NCBI GenBank assembly: GCA_019218445.1
Contig: JAHUUM010000001.1
Coordinates: 114,647 to 178,646 of the forward strand
From: Weeksellaceae bacterium TAE3-ERU29
GTDB taxonomy: Bacteria > Bacteroidota > Bacteroidia > Flavobacteriales > Weeksellaceae
Direction of reading: 5' to 3'
Length of the DNA: 64,000 bases
The notes beneath the pieces were generated by a model. That model was not told the DNA's origin. It worked only from the letters and a program-made list of their open reading frames with translations, and made no database searches. Both the position numbers and the translations under genes were made by a program. Shown in pieces: positions 51,182 through 60,352 of this stretch (the stretch's first letter is position 1; each line of letters starts with the position of its first letter).

Positions 51182-52134
51182 TGTCTGACTTTATTCTTTA
51201 CAGAAAACCAAACGAAACACCTATTATATTAAACGAACTTTCTTTTAACCAAGAAAAGTCTGAAAATCAGTTTATTTTTCATTCGTTTGATAATAAAACA
51301 GAATGGCGTTTCGATATTAAATCTTCTGAAATAATTAATGAAGAAAATCTAAATAAACTCAATATTTCTTTGTTTAATGAAGAAAAACCAAACCATATTT
51401 TATCTAAAAACGAGTATTTGGATTTATGTAATTTATTCATTTCTAAATTAAAGAATAAAGAATTTAATAAATTAATTCTCAGCCGAATAAAAAAAGTAGA
51501 AGCATTTAATCCTGTTCAAAAATTTATTGATTTAGCAAAAAAATATCCGAACGCATTTGTTTATTTATTTCAATATAAAGAACAAACTTGGCTGGGAGCA
51601 ACTCCCGAAAGATTATTAAAAGTTGAAAATAATCTTTTGGAAACCATTGCTTTAGCTGGGACAAAATCTAAATCAGAAAACAGAAATTGGACAGAAAAAG
51701 AATACGAAGAGCATCAATTTGTGGTAGATTACATTGTAAATTCTTTGAGTGATTTAAACTTAAAAATAGAGCCGACAAAAACAATTCAATTACAAAATAT
51801 AGAACATTTACAAACCAATATTTCGGCTGAAATATCTACGGAAATTAATGTTTTCAATTTAGTAAAAAAACTACACCCAACGCCTGCCGTTTGTGGAATT
51901 CCGAAATCTAAAGCAATGGATTTCATTATAAAAAACGAACCTCATAACAGAAACTTTTACACGGGTTTTCTTGGTTTTGAAACACAAAATCATACCGATT
52001 TTTTCGTGAATTTAAGATGCGCTCAATTATTTAAAGATTATACTTTACTTTATGTAGGCGGTGGAATTACAGCAAAAAGCATTGCAGAAAATGAATGGCA
52101 AGAAACTGAATTAAAATCTATGGCTTTAGTTTAA
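51181..52134 (+). CDS. menF: Isochorismate synthase (chorismate-binding)
   Basis: 317 residues, shorter than E. coli MenF because the N-terminal part is reduced. The chorismate-binding core is complete: TWLGATPERLLKV, LAGTKSKSE, EEHQFVVDYI, LHPTPAVCGIPKSKAM, FYTGFLGFE and VGGGITAKSIAENEW. It converts chorismate to isochorismate, the first step of menaquinone synthesis. MenD, encoded at 62331, uses its product. It is the last gene of a three-gene operon with a strong terminator. Confidence 0.93.
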   Translation: MSDFILYRKPNETPIILNELSFNQEKSENQFIFHSFDNKTEWRFDIKSSEIINEENLNKLNISLFNEEKPNHILSKNEYLDLCNLFISKLKNKEFNKLILSRIKKVEAFNPVQKFIDLAKKYPNAFVYLFQYKEQTWLGATPERLLKVENNLLETIALAGTKSKSENRNWTEKEYEEHQFVVDYIVNSLSDLNLKIEPTKTIQLQNIEHLQTNISAEISTEINVFNLVKKLHPTPAVCGIPKSKAMDFIIKNEPHNRNFYTGFLGFETQNHTDFFVNLRCAQLFKDYTLLYVGGGITAKSIAENEWQETELKSMALV

Positions 52135-52143
52135 ATCTTTTAC

Positions 52144-52178
52144 AAAAATTCCCCTCGCCTACGGCGAGGGGAATTTTT
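52144..52178. terminator. Strong bidirectional terminator
   Basis: A 16-bp perfect stem (AAAAATTCCCCTCGCC and complement) with a TAC loop, unusually GC-rich for the region. It is shared by the converging menF and IdeS-like genes. Confidence 0.93.
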
Positions 52179-52196
52179 CTTTAATATTGTTATTTT

Positions 52197-53951
52197 TTAT
52201 TTCAAATTCAATTTTTGTTTCCAAATCTCTGTACCTAAATCTAATGTTACTATCGACAAAATTTGATTTTTATATTTCTCGTTATCTCTTGGTACGTAAT
52301 AGGTTTTATTATCTTCATAAATCACCTTTCTTCTCATACAAATTCCAACTTTGTTCATTTCTTCCTGAGAATTATTATCACAATAATAAATGTATGAAAC
52401 ATCTCCGTTTTCATCAAACTCAGTTCCCCAAATTGTCATGGCATGATTTCCGTAACCTCCAAGAAAAACAACAAATCCTAATGCTCGTTTATTTTTATAT
52501 GCCTCCTTTACAACATTATTAAATTTCTCTTTACTTGGCCAACGAACATCTTCCGTTAATTTTTCTCCTTTAAATACTTTAGAAAAATATCCGGGAAACG
52601 TTGGTTTATCATAATTACGAGGAGGAGCCAAATTGTATCCCGAGCCACTTATAAACCACTCTGCTCCGTCGGTAGGCCACCCGCTTTTATCCATAAAAGA
52701 TTCTGTAAACAACTCAAAGATTTCACTGTAATTCTCTGGAATATCATATTCTGTATCTGGTATTTTCTTCTCTGTCGAAAATTTTTCGTAGTATTTATTT
52801 ATATAATCTTTATTATGTTTCAACCACCAATGTACCATATTAGAAGCTGTCGCCGCCCAACATAATCTATCATCTGAATAAGTATATTTTCTTTTGGATT
52901 TTGCTTTATTTACATCAAACCACCCGGCTCCTTTTTCCCAGCGAAGCTCACCAAGATTATCTGAATCTTTTACCCACTCTCCCTTCACGCTGTTATCTCC
53001 ATAATCATACGTAGGCACTTGGCTTTCATCTTCGGGATAAGTAGGGGAATTCACTCCATAAACCCACATTCTTTTATTCTTAAAATTACTATCTATTATT
53101 CCTGTTGAAGGCGGTTCTTCTATATTTACCTTATTCTCATCTTTTAAAGTAATTTCTAAAGTCGTTTTTTCTCCTTTTTCAAAAACCGATTTATTTTGAA
53201 ACTCATAGTGCATTTTGCTCTTTCCTTCATTCCATAAAAAATCTATCCCTTCCAAATCTCCCTGAGGAATCATTATTAAGCTGTACTTTCCTTCTTCTTT
53301 TTTATGAAATATAGCTTCTCCTTTTTCTATATTTTCAATCGTTATTTTCTCTGTTACAAGAGAAATTGTTGCTTTAGGAACACATTTTAAAGAAACTTTT
53401 AAATCAGTAGGAATTTCTTCATTTTTAATATTTAAATCCAGCTCATGCATAATTTCTTTAAAAGAAACATTTATTTCCTTTTTATTCTCACCTAAATCAG
53501 ATTGAGCAAAATAAAACTTAGATTTCTCGTAATCAATATCTTGTGTTTGATTTAAAGACATATTTAAAACACAATTTTCAGAATTCATTGAGCTTTCAAC
53601 GGGATAATAAAACATTATTTTCCCACTCTTCAAATCATTCTTTGTAACTTTTGGCAACCACTCTTTTTCCTTTTTGGTAATTTTAAATTGTTTATAACGC
53701 TCGGTAGCACTTGGGCAGTAAACACCAATAGAAACATTATCTTCAATTTCTCCTATTCCTGAAACAGAAAAAGATAAATATTCTTCTTTTTCCTCTGCTT
53801 GTTTATCATCTTTAACTTCTTCTTTCTTTGGCTCTTCCTTTTTATTTTCCTCGATATCCTCTTTAGAACAAGCCGACAAAACAAAAAAGATGATTGATAA
53901 AAGTAATGCTACCTTAGTTAATTTTATTTTACGAAAATCATGTAACATCAT
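52197..53951 (-). CDS. Surface lipoprotein with fimbrillin-like region and IdeS/Mac-type cysteine endopeptidase domain
   Basis: 584 residues from the ATG pair at 53946-53951. The lipobox Cys28 is followed by SKED, which fits the surface-export signal X-K-(D/E)2 described for Capnocytophaga lipoproteins. A charged linker spans 29-57. A fimbrillin/Mfa-like beta domain lies at about 58-270. The C-terminal ~290 residues match streptococcal IdeS (peptidase family C66): GAGWFDVNK, then Cys364 in DRLCWAATASNMVHWWLKHN, His503 in GGYGNHAMTIWGTEFDENGD and Asp525 in YYCDNNS. All three catalytic residues are present. IdeS cuts the hinge of IgG; the substrate here is unproven. It is a single-gene unit with its own -7 element. 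Confidence 0.88.
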   Translation of the reverse strand: MMLHDFRKIKLTKVALLLSIIFFVLSACSKEDIEENKKEEPKKEEVKDDKQAEEKEEYLSFSVSGIGEIEDNVSIGVYCPSATERYKQFKITKKEKEWLPKVTKNDLKSGKIMFYYPVESSMNSENCVLNMSLNQTQDIDYEKSKFYFAQSDLGENKKEINVSFKEIMHELDLNIKNEEIPTDLKVSLKCVPKATISLVTEKITIENIEKGEAIFHKKEEGKYSLIMIPQGDLEGIDFLWNEGKSKMHYEFQNKSVFEKGEKTTLEITLKDENKVNIEEPPSTGIIDSNFKNKRMWVYGVNSPTYPEDESQVPTYDYGDNSVKGEWVKDSDNLGELRWEKGAGWFDVNKAKSKRKYTYSDDRLCWAATASNMVHWWLKHNKDYINKYYEKFSTEKKIPDTEYDIPENYSEIFELFTESFMDKSGWPTDGAEWFISGSGYNLAPPRNYDKPTFPGYFSKVFKGEKLTEDVRWPSKEKFNNVVKEAYKNKRALGFVVFLGGYGNHAMTIWGTEFDENGDVSYIYYCDNNSQEEMNKVGICMRRKVIYEDNKTYYVPRDNEKYKNQILSIVTLDLGTEIWKQKLNLK

Positions 53952-53981
53952 AGATACTAATATTTTAAATATATAATTTTG

Positions 53982-53989
53982 CAAAATTA
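53982..53989 (-). promoter_or_regulatory. -7 element of the IdeS-like gene
   Basis: Minus-strand TAATTTTG, 30 bp before the ATG at 53951. A possible TTG start codon at 53984 lies inside this element, which argues against that longer start. Confidence 0.5.
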
Positions 53990-54017
53990 CATATTTAAAT
54001 ATTTAATAAAAAAATAA

Positions 54018-55739
54018 TTAAACTGAAAAAATAGCTTCCGCTATCGAATTTTTATCCAGACCGTTAATGGCAAGTAATTCTTGTGTAGTTCCGTGCGGAA
54101 TAAAAGCATCGGGAAGAGCTTTTATTTTTATTTTTCCTTTGTAGTTTTGCGCTGAAGCATAAGCTAAAATACTTTCACCAAAGCCTCCGTTTTGGATTCC
54201 CTCTTCTATGGTTACGATTTGATTAAATTTAGCAAAAATCGTTTTTAATGTCGTTGTATCCAACGGTTTTACAAAAGGGAAATGCACCCATGCAATCTCC
54301 GAATTACCTTTAATGATATCTAAAACGTCCAGCCCGATTGTTCCCGTAGTTAAAACAGCCATTTTTGTTCCTTTCTGCATTACTTTGGCTTGGAAACATT
54401 TTACTTTTTCCATTTTTAAATCACAGGTAGAAACCTCTGATTTGGGATAACGAATACTTATCGGTTGTTTTAACTGCACCGCTAAATGCAACATTTGTTG
54501 CAATTCAGTCTGTTCAAGTGGACAAGCGACAATCATATTCGGAATGGAATTCATGAATGAAATATCAAAATAACCGTGATGCGTTGCTCCGTCTGTTCCC
54601 ACAATTCCCGCTCGGTCGATGCAGAAAACAACGGGCAAAGATTGCAATGCCACATCATGAATGACTTGGTCATACGCTCGTTGCAAAAAAGTAGAATAAA
54701 TCACACAAAACGGAATCATGCCTTGCGTTGACAACCCCGCCGATAAAGTTACGGCGTGTTGCTCGGCAATGCCCACGTCCAGCACTCGGTCGGGAAATTT
54801 TTCTTGTAAATTAATTAAACCACTTCCCGTGAGCATGGCAGGAGTAATCACCACCACATCGGCATTATTTTGTAATAAATTGCCTAAAGTTTCACCCACT
54901 ATTTCGGGATAGGTTTTTCTTTGTTTTGTAAGAAATCTTTCGCCCGATATTTTATTAAATTTCCCCGGCGAATGCCACAAAACTTGATTTTGTTCTGCCT
55001 GAGAAAAGCCTTTGCCTTTAATGGTTTTTATGTGTAAAAGTTTCGGAGTTTTAATTTCTTTTAATTCTTGAAAAGCGGTCAAAAGTTCCTCGATATTATG
55101 CCCGTCAATAACGCCTTTATACGTAAAACCAAGTGCCTCAAAAAATCCTGAATGAGTGTTTTCTCCCAACTCTCCAAAATGCTTTTTTAATGCCCCCACC
55201 GAGTAATCAATCCCGATATTGTTGTCGTTTAAAATAATGGTAACGTCTAAATCCGTTGCTCCTAAGTGATTTAAACCTTCCAACGCCATACCCGAAACAA
55301 TGGAGGCATCACCAATCACCGCAATTCGGTTTCGATGAATATTTTTAATTTTATCCGCCAACGCCATGCCCGTAATTGCGGAAATTGTGGTCGAAGAATG
55401 CCCAACACCAAACGCATCGTATTCGCTTTCTTCCCGAACGGGAAAACCACTCATTCCACCCAACTGACGCAAGGTTTCAAAATCGTTTTTTCGTCCTGTA
55501 AGTAGCTTATGCCCATAGGCTTGGTGTCCAACGTCCCATAATAATAAATCATGTGGTGTGTCATAAAAATAATGCAAGGCAATCGTTAAATCCACCACGC
55601 CCAAACTCGCCCCTAAATGCCCTTCTTTGGTGGAAACCACGTCTAAAATAAAATCACGCATTTCCGCCGCGAGAGTAGATAACTCACTTAAAGATAGTTT
55701 CTTTAAATCTTGTGGAAATTGGATTTTATCTAACAACAT
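54018..55739 (-). CDS. dxs: 1-deoxy-D-xylulose-5-phosphate synthase
   Basis: 573 residues, shorter than the ~620 of E. coli Dxs. The thiamine diphosphate site is GDASIVSGMALEGLNHLG, and the catalytic Glu block is DVGIAEQHAVTLSAGLS. Other blocks are LLWDVGHQAYGHKLLTGR, HSPGKFNKISGE and DRAGIVGTDGATHHG. It condenses pyruvate and glyceraldehyde-3-phosphate, the first step of the MEP isoprenoid pathway, which supplies the menaquinone side chain. It is the last gene of yicC-gmk-dxs. Confidence 0.95.
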   Translation of the reverse strand: MLLDKIQFPQDLKKLSLSELSTLAAEMRDFILDVVSTKEGHLGASLGVVDLTIALHYFYDTPHDLLLWDVGHQAYGHKLLTGRKNDFETLRQLGGMSGFPVREESEYDAFGVGHSSTTISAITGMALADKIKNIHRNRIAVIGDASIVSGMALEGLNHLGATDLDVTIILNDNNIGIDYSVGALKKHFGELGENTHSGFFEALGFTYKGVIDGHNIEELLTAFQELKEIKTPKLLHIKTIKGKGFSQAEQNQVLWHSPGKFNKISGERFLTKQRKTYPEIVGETLGNLLQNNADVVVITPAMLTGSGLINLQEKFPDRVLDVGIAEQHAVTLSAGLSTQGMIPFCVIYSTFLQRAYDQVIHDVALQSLPVVFCIDRAGIVGTDGATHHGYFDISFMNSIPNMIVACPLEQTELQQMLHLAVQLKQPISIRYPKSEVSTCDLKMEKVKCFQAKVMQKGTKMAVLTTGTIGLDVLDIIKGNSEIAWVHFPFVKPLDTTTLKTIFAKFNQIVTIEEGIQNGGFGESILAYASAQNYKGKIKIKALPDAFIPHGTTQELLAINGLDKNSIAEAIFSV

Positions 55740-55757
55740 TTTATGTATTAAATTATT

Positions 55758-56324
55758 TTAATCTAAAAACTTTGAAATAACTTTTTCTACTTCTGTCTTT
55801 GCTTTTTCTAAATCATCATTTATGATTATCTCATCAAATTTTGGAGCAAATTCTAATTCTTTCTCTGCTTTGGCTATTCTCATTTTTAACTTTTCTTCGC
55901 TGTCTGTGTTTCTGTTTGTTAAGCGTACGGCTAAAGCTTCCACACTTGGTGGTTGAACAAAAACAGATAATGCTCTCTCCCCAAATTTATTTTTCAAGTT
56001 CATTCCACCTATAACATCAATATCAAAAATTACATGTTTTCCTTCTGCCCAAATTCGTTCTATTTCTGAATTTAACGTTCCGTAGCAATGGTTTTCGTAA
56101 ACTTCTTCCCACTCAGCAAATTCATTATTTTTTACCTTTTGCTTAAATTCTTCTGGCGTTAAAAAATAATAATCAACACCATTTTTTTCGCCTTTTCTCG
56201 GCTCTCTTGTACAACACGAAACTGAAAATGCTAAATCATTTCTTTTACTTAATAAATGTCTTACCAAAGTGGTTTTTCCCGCTCCACTCGGGGCTGAAAA
56301 TATGATGAGTTTCCCTTCTTTCAT
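55758..56324 (-). CDS. gmk: Guanylate kinase
   Basis: 188 residues. The Walker A motif is SAPSGAGKTTLV at 10-21. The GMP-binding region is SCCTREPRKGEKNGVDYYFL, and the lid is RLTNRNTDSEEKLKMRI. It phosphorylates GMP to GDP in the cytoplasm. It lies 10 bp after yicC and 18 bp before dxs; the yicC-gmk pairing is conserved widely in bacteria. Confidence 0.96.
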   Translation of the reverse strand: MKEGKLIIFSAPSGAGKTTLVRHLLSKRNDLAFSVSCCTREPRKGEKNGVDYYFLTPEEFKQKVKNNEFAEWEEVYENHCYGTLNSEIERIWAEGKHVIFDIDVIGGMNLKNKFGERALSVFVQPPSVEALAVRLTNRNTDSEEKLKMRIAKAEKELEFAPKFDEIIINDDLEKAKTEVEKVISKFLD

Positions 56325-56334
56325 AGATTAAATT

Positions 56335-57192
56335 TTAAAGCACGTTTAATATTTGTTCTTTAATTTTTTCTAATTCGTCTTTCATTTTTATAACTAATTT
56401 TTGCATTTCTGCATGATTGGATTTTGAGCCTAATGTATTAATTTCCCGACCAATTTCCTGACAAATAAAATTCAGTTTCTTTCCGTTGCTTTCGCTTGAT
56501 TCTATTGTCTCCAAGAAGTATTCGCAATGATTTTTAAGTCTTACTTTTTCTTCGGTAATGTCTAATTTCTCCAAATAGAAAATGAGTTCTTGTTCAAAAC
56601 GATTTTGATCTAAGTCTTTTATTTCATTCAAGCCTTTTAATAAACGCTCTTTTATCGTTTCTATCCTTGCCTGCTCATATTGAGTGACTTGTGAAAGTAA
56701 ATTCAAAATTTCATTTATTCTGATTTTAAAATCTTCTGCCAAAACTTTCCCCTCATCTGTTCTAAATTGATTTAAATTCTCAATCGCAGAATTCAATCCA
56801 ATTACAAATTTATTCCAATCATCTTCACTCAAATCTTCGCTTTCAGAAACAAGCACATCAGGCATTCTCATGGCATTTGTAAAAAGCACCTCATCAGATA
56901 AATATTCATCTATTTCCTTAAACTGAGCAATATATTCTTTGATTAATTCAGTGTTTATTTTAGTAGTTCTCCCTGAATTAGAAGAATCATAATTTACATA
57001 AACATCTATTTTCCCTCGATTTAGCATATCCGCTAAAATCTTTCTCATTTCTAATTCCTTGTGCTTTAGCTCCATAGGAACTCTCACATTTAAGTCTAAG
57101 TTTTTACTATTCAGAGATTTAATATCTATCGTGTATCTTGTATTCTCTAAACTAATTTCGGATTTACCGAAACCTGTCATTGATTGAATCAT
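56335..57192 (-). CDS. yicC: YicC-family endoribonuclease
   Basis: 285 residues from the ATG at 57192 (MIQSMTGFGKSE, the family start); a TTG eight codons upstream lies inside the promoter element and is rejected. The C-terminal signature NFICQEIGREINTLGSKSNH is complete. YicC proteins are metal-dependent endoribonucleases implicated in sRNA turnover and in survival in stationary phase. First gene of the yicC-gmk-dxs operon. Confidence 0.93.
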   Translation of the reverse strand: MIQSMTGFGKSEISLENTRYTIDIKSLNSKNLDLNVRVPMELKHKELEMRKILADMLNRGKIDVYVNYDSSNSGRTTKINTELIKEYIAQFKEIDEYLSDEVLFTNAMRMPDVLVSESEDLSEDDWNKFVIGLNSAIENLNQFRTDEGKVLAEDFKIRINEILNLLSQVTQYEQARIETIKERLLKGLNEIKDLDQNRFEQELIFYLEKLDITEEKVRLKNHCEYFLETIESSESNGKKLNFICQEIGREINTLGSKSNHAEMQKLVIKMKDELEKIKEQILNVL

Positions 57193-57213
57193 AATTTTAA
57201 AAAAATTTGAGTT

Positions 57214-57221
57214 CAAATGTA
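57214..57221 (-). promoter_or_regulatory. -7 element of yicC-gmk-dxs
   Basis: Minus-strand TACATTTG, 21 bp before the chosen ATG; it decides between the two candidate starts. Confidence 0.55.
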
Positions 57222-57263
57222 CTAAAATGCCTTAATATGAGCTTTAGTAAAATAAAAAAACTT

Positions 57264-57271
57264 TAAATTTG
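57264..57271 (+). promoter_or_regulatory. -7 element of the secreted-protein gene
   Basis: TAAATTTG, 19 bp before the ATG at 57291 and divergent from the yicC element. Confidence 0.5.
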
Positions 57272-57290
57272 ATATGCTAAATATATAAAA

Positions 57291-58274
57291 ATGAGTTTAA
57301 AAAAGATATTTCCATTATTGCTAATCTATACTTTAATCTCTGTTAATGCTCAAGATTTAACAGGAAAATGGGTCATAGTTCCGGACAAAAAGAAAGATTT
57401 TTATGCTGAATTAAATTTAATTCATAATGAAGGTAATTTATATGGCGGACATTCTTATGATACGGAAAACGGCGGTTTTTGCCGACATTGGGTAGATGCA
57501 ACTTTTGACACAAAAACTAAGTCCTTTGACGGAAAAGATGTAGAATTAATAGACAAATCGCCTACTCATGATGCGACTAATTATATTTTAAAATACTCTA
57601 AGGAAAAAGACGGAAAGGAATATCTTACCGGAACTCAACAATTATTTAATTTACAACAACAAAATCGTTCAGGAAACGATTTCTTCGACTTATTTTTTAA
57701 AACAAATAAACCCTTCAATGTAAAATATGTTAAAGTTTCTAACAATTACACTCCTTATAATTATAAAGTTGATAATTCTATAATTGAGTCTTCTAACAGC
57801 GGAACGACAATCATTGAGGAAAACGAAACTCCACAAAAATCTACTCCTTTTAAAAGTATTGTAACAGACGCTGATGAGGTTCGACAAAACCAAGACACAA
57901 TAATAAAGGAAGAAAAATCTGAAATTGAATTTATTAAAGAGAATAGAAAAAATAAATTAGTTTCCAGCATTCAATTAAATGATTTAAAAGAAGTTACTTT
58001 ATTAATAAAAGATTATGGAGAAATTGATAATGACACAGTTTCGATCTTTTTTAATAAAAAATTAATTGCCGATAAAATTAGAATTGACAAAGACGCAGAG
58101 GAATATAAACTCAAACTTGAAAAGGGAGTGAATGAACTAATTTTTGTAGCTAATAATTTAGGGGACGTCCCCCCTAATACAGCTAAAATAACAATTATAG
58201 CAGACAACAGAAGATATAATTACCGAATCTTTACCGATGAAGAAAATAATGCTTTGATTAGATTAATCAGATAA
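57291..58274 (+). CDS. Secreted protein of unknown function
   Basis: 327 residues with a signal peptide ending ISVNAQ. The N-terminal domain (about 20-150) starts DLTGKWVIVPDKKKDFYAEL and contains NEGNLYGGHSYDTENGGFCR, resembling small lipocalin-like domains of Bacteroidota (GxW). A low-complexity linker spans 150-215. The C-terminal domain (about 220-315, LNDLKEVTLLIKDYGEIDND, TVSIFFNKKLIADKIRI) is a beta sandwich often found at the end of such exported proteins. The family function is unknown. It ends 3 bp before the convergent ketoacyl synthase gene, with no terminator between. Confidence 0.72.
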   Translation: MSLKKIFPLLLIYTLISVNAQDLTGKWVIVPDKKKDFYAELNLIHNEGNLYGGHSYDTENGGFCRHWVDATFDTKTKSFDGKDVELIDKSPTHDATNYILKYSKEKDGKEYLTGTQQLFNLQQQNRSGNDFFDLFFKTNKPFNVKYVKVSNNYTPYNYKVDNSIIESSNSGTTIIEENETPQKSTPFKSIVTDADEVRQNQDTIIKEEKSEIEFIKENRKNKLVSSIQLNDLKEVTLLIKDYGEIDNDTVSIFFNKKLIADKIRIDKDAEEYKLKLEKGVNELIFVANNLGDVPPNTAKITIIADNRRYNYRIFTDEENNALIRLIR

Positions 58275-58277
58275 ACA

Positions 58278-59411
58278 TTACTTTTTAATTATAACACTCA
58301 CAGCATTTCCACCAAAACCGGCTGCGTTTATGAGCACAGTATTAATTGGTTTATTTTCTTTAGGCTTATTATCCCATGCCGAAAGATAAAATTGATTATT
58401 TATCATCATTTTCAGTCCATAAATAAGGCTTAAAACTCCGGCAGCTCCAAAAGTATGTCCGATTTTCCATTTATTATTGGTTATAAATGGAAGTTCTTTG
58501 GGGAATACTGCTTTTACGGCGTTCCATTCTGCTTGGTCTCCTTTGCGAGTTCCGGGTGTGTGCGTTATAATAGCATCTACTGTTTCTAAATTTGCTTGTT
58601 CTAACGCCATTCGCATAGACTGTTGAAAGTTTTCCGCATTTTCTGTAATTCCCGTCGCACTTGATAATGGCTCTGAGGCATAACCTATTCCTACAATTTC
58701 TGCTAATTTTTCGGATTGATTTTGTTCGGTTTCTTTCTCTAACAATAATAATCCCGCTCCTTCACCCAAAACCATTGTGTTTGATTTTTTATCTAAGTTC
58801 CCTGCTAAAGAAGGTGTTTCTTCTTCTCGAGAATAAATCCGCAATGCTTTGGATTGAGCAACAGTAAAAGGAGTTAATGGAGCTTCTGATCCTCCTACCA
58901 ACATTTTATCTGCCATATTGGATTTCAGCCATGCCACTGCATTTGCAACACTTAACAAAGAAGTACTGCACGTCATTGAATGACTAAATCTTATTCCATT
59001 AAAGCCTAAATATTGTCCAACCCAAGAAGATAAATTCCCTAAACTGGTTACCGGAGAAGTTAAAATATCAACTTTATTTTCTTGTAAAAAATGTGTAAAT
59101 TCTTTTTCTAAAAGATTTGTTGCTCCCCTACTCGAGCCTAAATTTACGCCTATTCTTAAACTTTTATTTATATTGGAAAAATCCATTTCCGAGGCACACA
59201 GTAAAGCCAAATGAACTGTCCTATCTAATTTTAAATAATTAGGATTTTCGTTCAATAAATATTGAAGCTCTCTTTCCTTTTCTATTGATAGCTTTCCTAC
59301 CCATTCACAATCTTCTCCTATTTTATGTTTAATTAATCCTGTTTCTAACTGAGAAAAATTATCTACACAACTTATTTGGTTATACTTAGTAATAACTATT
59401 TTAGAATCCAT
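58278..59411 (-). CDS. Beta-ketoacyl-ACP synthase-like (KAS I/II) protein
   Basis: 377 residues. The thiolase-fold active site is complete: Cys148 (SMTCSTSLLS), His284 (IITHTPGTRKGD) and His319 (WKIGHTFGAAG). The sequence is divergent from FabF and shorter by about 35 residues. No ACP, malonyl transferase or ketoreductase gene is adjacent, so it may serve a special pathway such as flexirubin or aryl-polyene synthesis encoded elsewhere. A chain-length factor is excluded by the intact Cys. Confidence 0.82.
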   Translation of the reverse strand: MDSKIVITKYNQISCVDNFSQLETGLIKHKIGEDCEWVGKLSIEKERELQYLLNENPNYLKLDRTVHLALLCASEMDFSNINKSLRIGVNLGSSRGATNLLEKEFTHFLQENKVDILTSPVTSLGNLSSWVGQYLGFNGIRFSHSMTCSTSLLSVANAVAWLKSNMADKMLVGGSEAPLTPFTVAQSKALRIYSREEETPSLAGNLDKKSNTMVLGEGAGLLLLEKETEQNQSEKLAEIVGIGYASEPLSSATGITENAENFQQSMRMALEQANLETVDAIITHTPGTRKGDQAEWNAVKAVFPKELPFITNNKWKIGHTFGAAGVLSLIYGLKMMINNQFYLSAWDNKPKENKPINTVLINAAGFGGNAVSVIIKK

Positions 59412-59493
59412 TTTCTTGGTTTAACCGAGTAATAAAAAAATATCCCCTATAAAATTATAGAGAATATTTTTATTTCTGTTGAATAACTATATA

Positions 59494-60234
59494 TTAATTT
59501 CTAATTTTTCCTAATAATCTCAATATTTCTAAATACAGCCACACTAAAGTAACTAAAAGCCCGTAAGCGGCGAACCATTCCATATTTTTACTTGCTCCAC
59601 GCTCTACTTGCTCTTCTATGAAATTAAAATCAATTGCTAAATTCATTGCAGCAATTCCTATTACAAATAAGCTAAACCCTATTCCTAAAATTCCTCCTTC
59701 ATGAATCATTGGAATTGAAGTTCCAAAGAAACTCAATATAATACTAACTCCATAAATTAAAGCAATTCCTAAAGTTGCTCCGAATATAATACTCTTAAAA
59801 CGCTCGGTTACTTTTATTATTTTTAATCGGTAAAGAGCCAACATGGCAAAAAATACTGCCATAGTTCCTAATATTGCTTGAAATGCAATCCCGGGATACA
59901 TAGACTCAAAAATTAATGTAATCATTCCTAAGAACAACCCCTCTACAACTGCATAAACAGGAGATGCAAAAGGTGCTACATTTGGTTTAAACGAAATAAA
60001 CATAGCTAATCCAAAGCCAACTAAAGCTGTACCAATTAAATAAGCCCGTATATTTTCCAAAATAGATTCAGGCATATAAAACCACGAAAAAATCGCAGAA
60101 GCTACCGTTAAAGATATTAGAAATAAAGATTTTCCAATAACACCGTTTAAAGTCATTATTCCCCCTAAGTCAGTTGAGTTTACAACTTCAAAGGCTTTTG
60201 TTTTTAAAACAGGACTACTTGCTTTTTCTTGCAT
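59494..60234 (-). CDS. Bax inhibitor-1/YccA-family membrane protein
   Basis: 246 residues with seven hydrophobic helices. It shows the family's features: a long first loop (FYMPESILENIRAYLIG), the paired blocks FASPVYAVVEGLFLGMIT and AFQAILGTMAVFFAMLALYR, and a C-terminal acid/polar helix (NLAIDFNFIEEQVERGASKN). The conserved Asp in IDFNFIEE belongs to the Ca2+/H+ sensor of the fold. The physiological role in bacteria is uncertain. It is monocistronic behind a TATCTTTG element. Confidence 0.85.
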   Translation of the reverse strand: MQEKASSPVLKTKAFEVVNSTDLGGIMTLNGVIGKSLFLISLTVASAIFSWFYMPESILENIRAYLIGTALVGFGLAMFISFKPNVAPFASPVYAVVEGLFLGMITLIFESMYPGIAFQAILGTMAVFFAMLALYRLKIIKVTERFKSIIFGATLGIALIYGVSIILSFFGTSIPMIHEGGILGIGFSLFVIGIAAMNLAIDFNFIEEQVERGASKNMEWFAAYGLLVTLVWLYLEILRLLGKIRN

Positions 60235-60248
60235 AATTTATTTTTTTC

Positions 60249-60256
60249 CAAAGATA
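60249..60256 (-). promoter_or_regulatory. -7 element of the Bax-inhibitor-like gene
   Basis: Minus-strand TATCTTTG, 14 bp before the ATG. Confidence 0.5.
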
Positions 60257-60304
60257 ATATAATTTTTTATTCAAATTAAAATCCAATCCTCTTTTATGAA
60301 TTAG

Positions 60305-60312
60305 TATATTTG
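60305..60312 (+). promoter_or_regulatory. -7 element of the PAP2-GNAT-menD operon
   Basis: TATATTTG, 40 bp before the ATG at 60353. Confidence 0.5.
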
Positions 60313-60352
60313 CTATATTTTAATGTAAATTTAATATTAATGTAATCTATAA

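Noticed and set aside
58270..58280. Terminator between the convergent genes ending at 58274 and 58278
   Set aside because: Only 3 bp separate the stops and no hairpin with a T-run is visible there.
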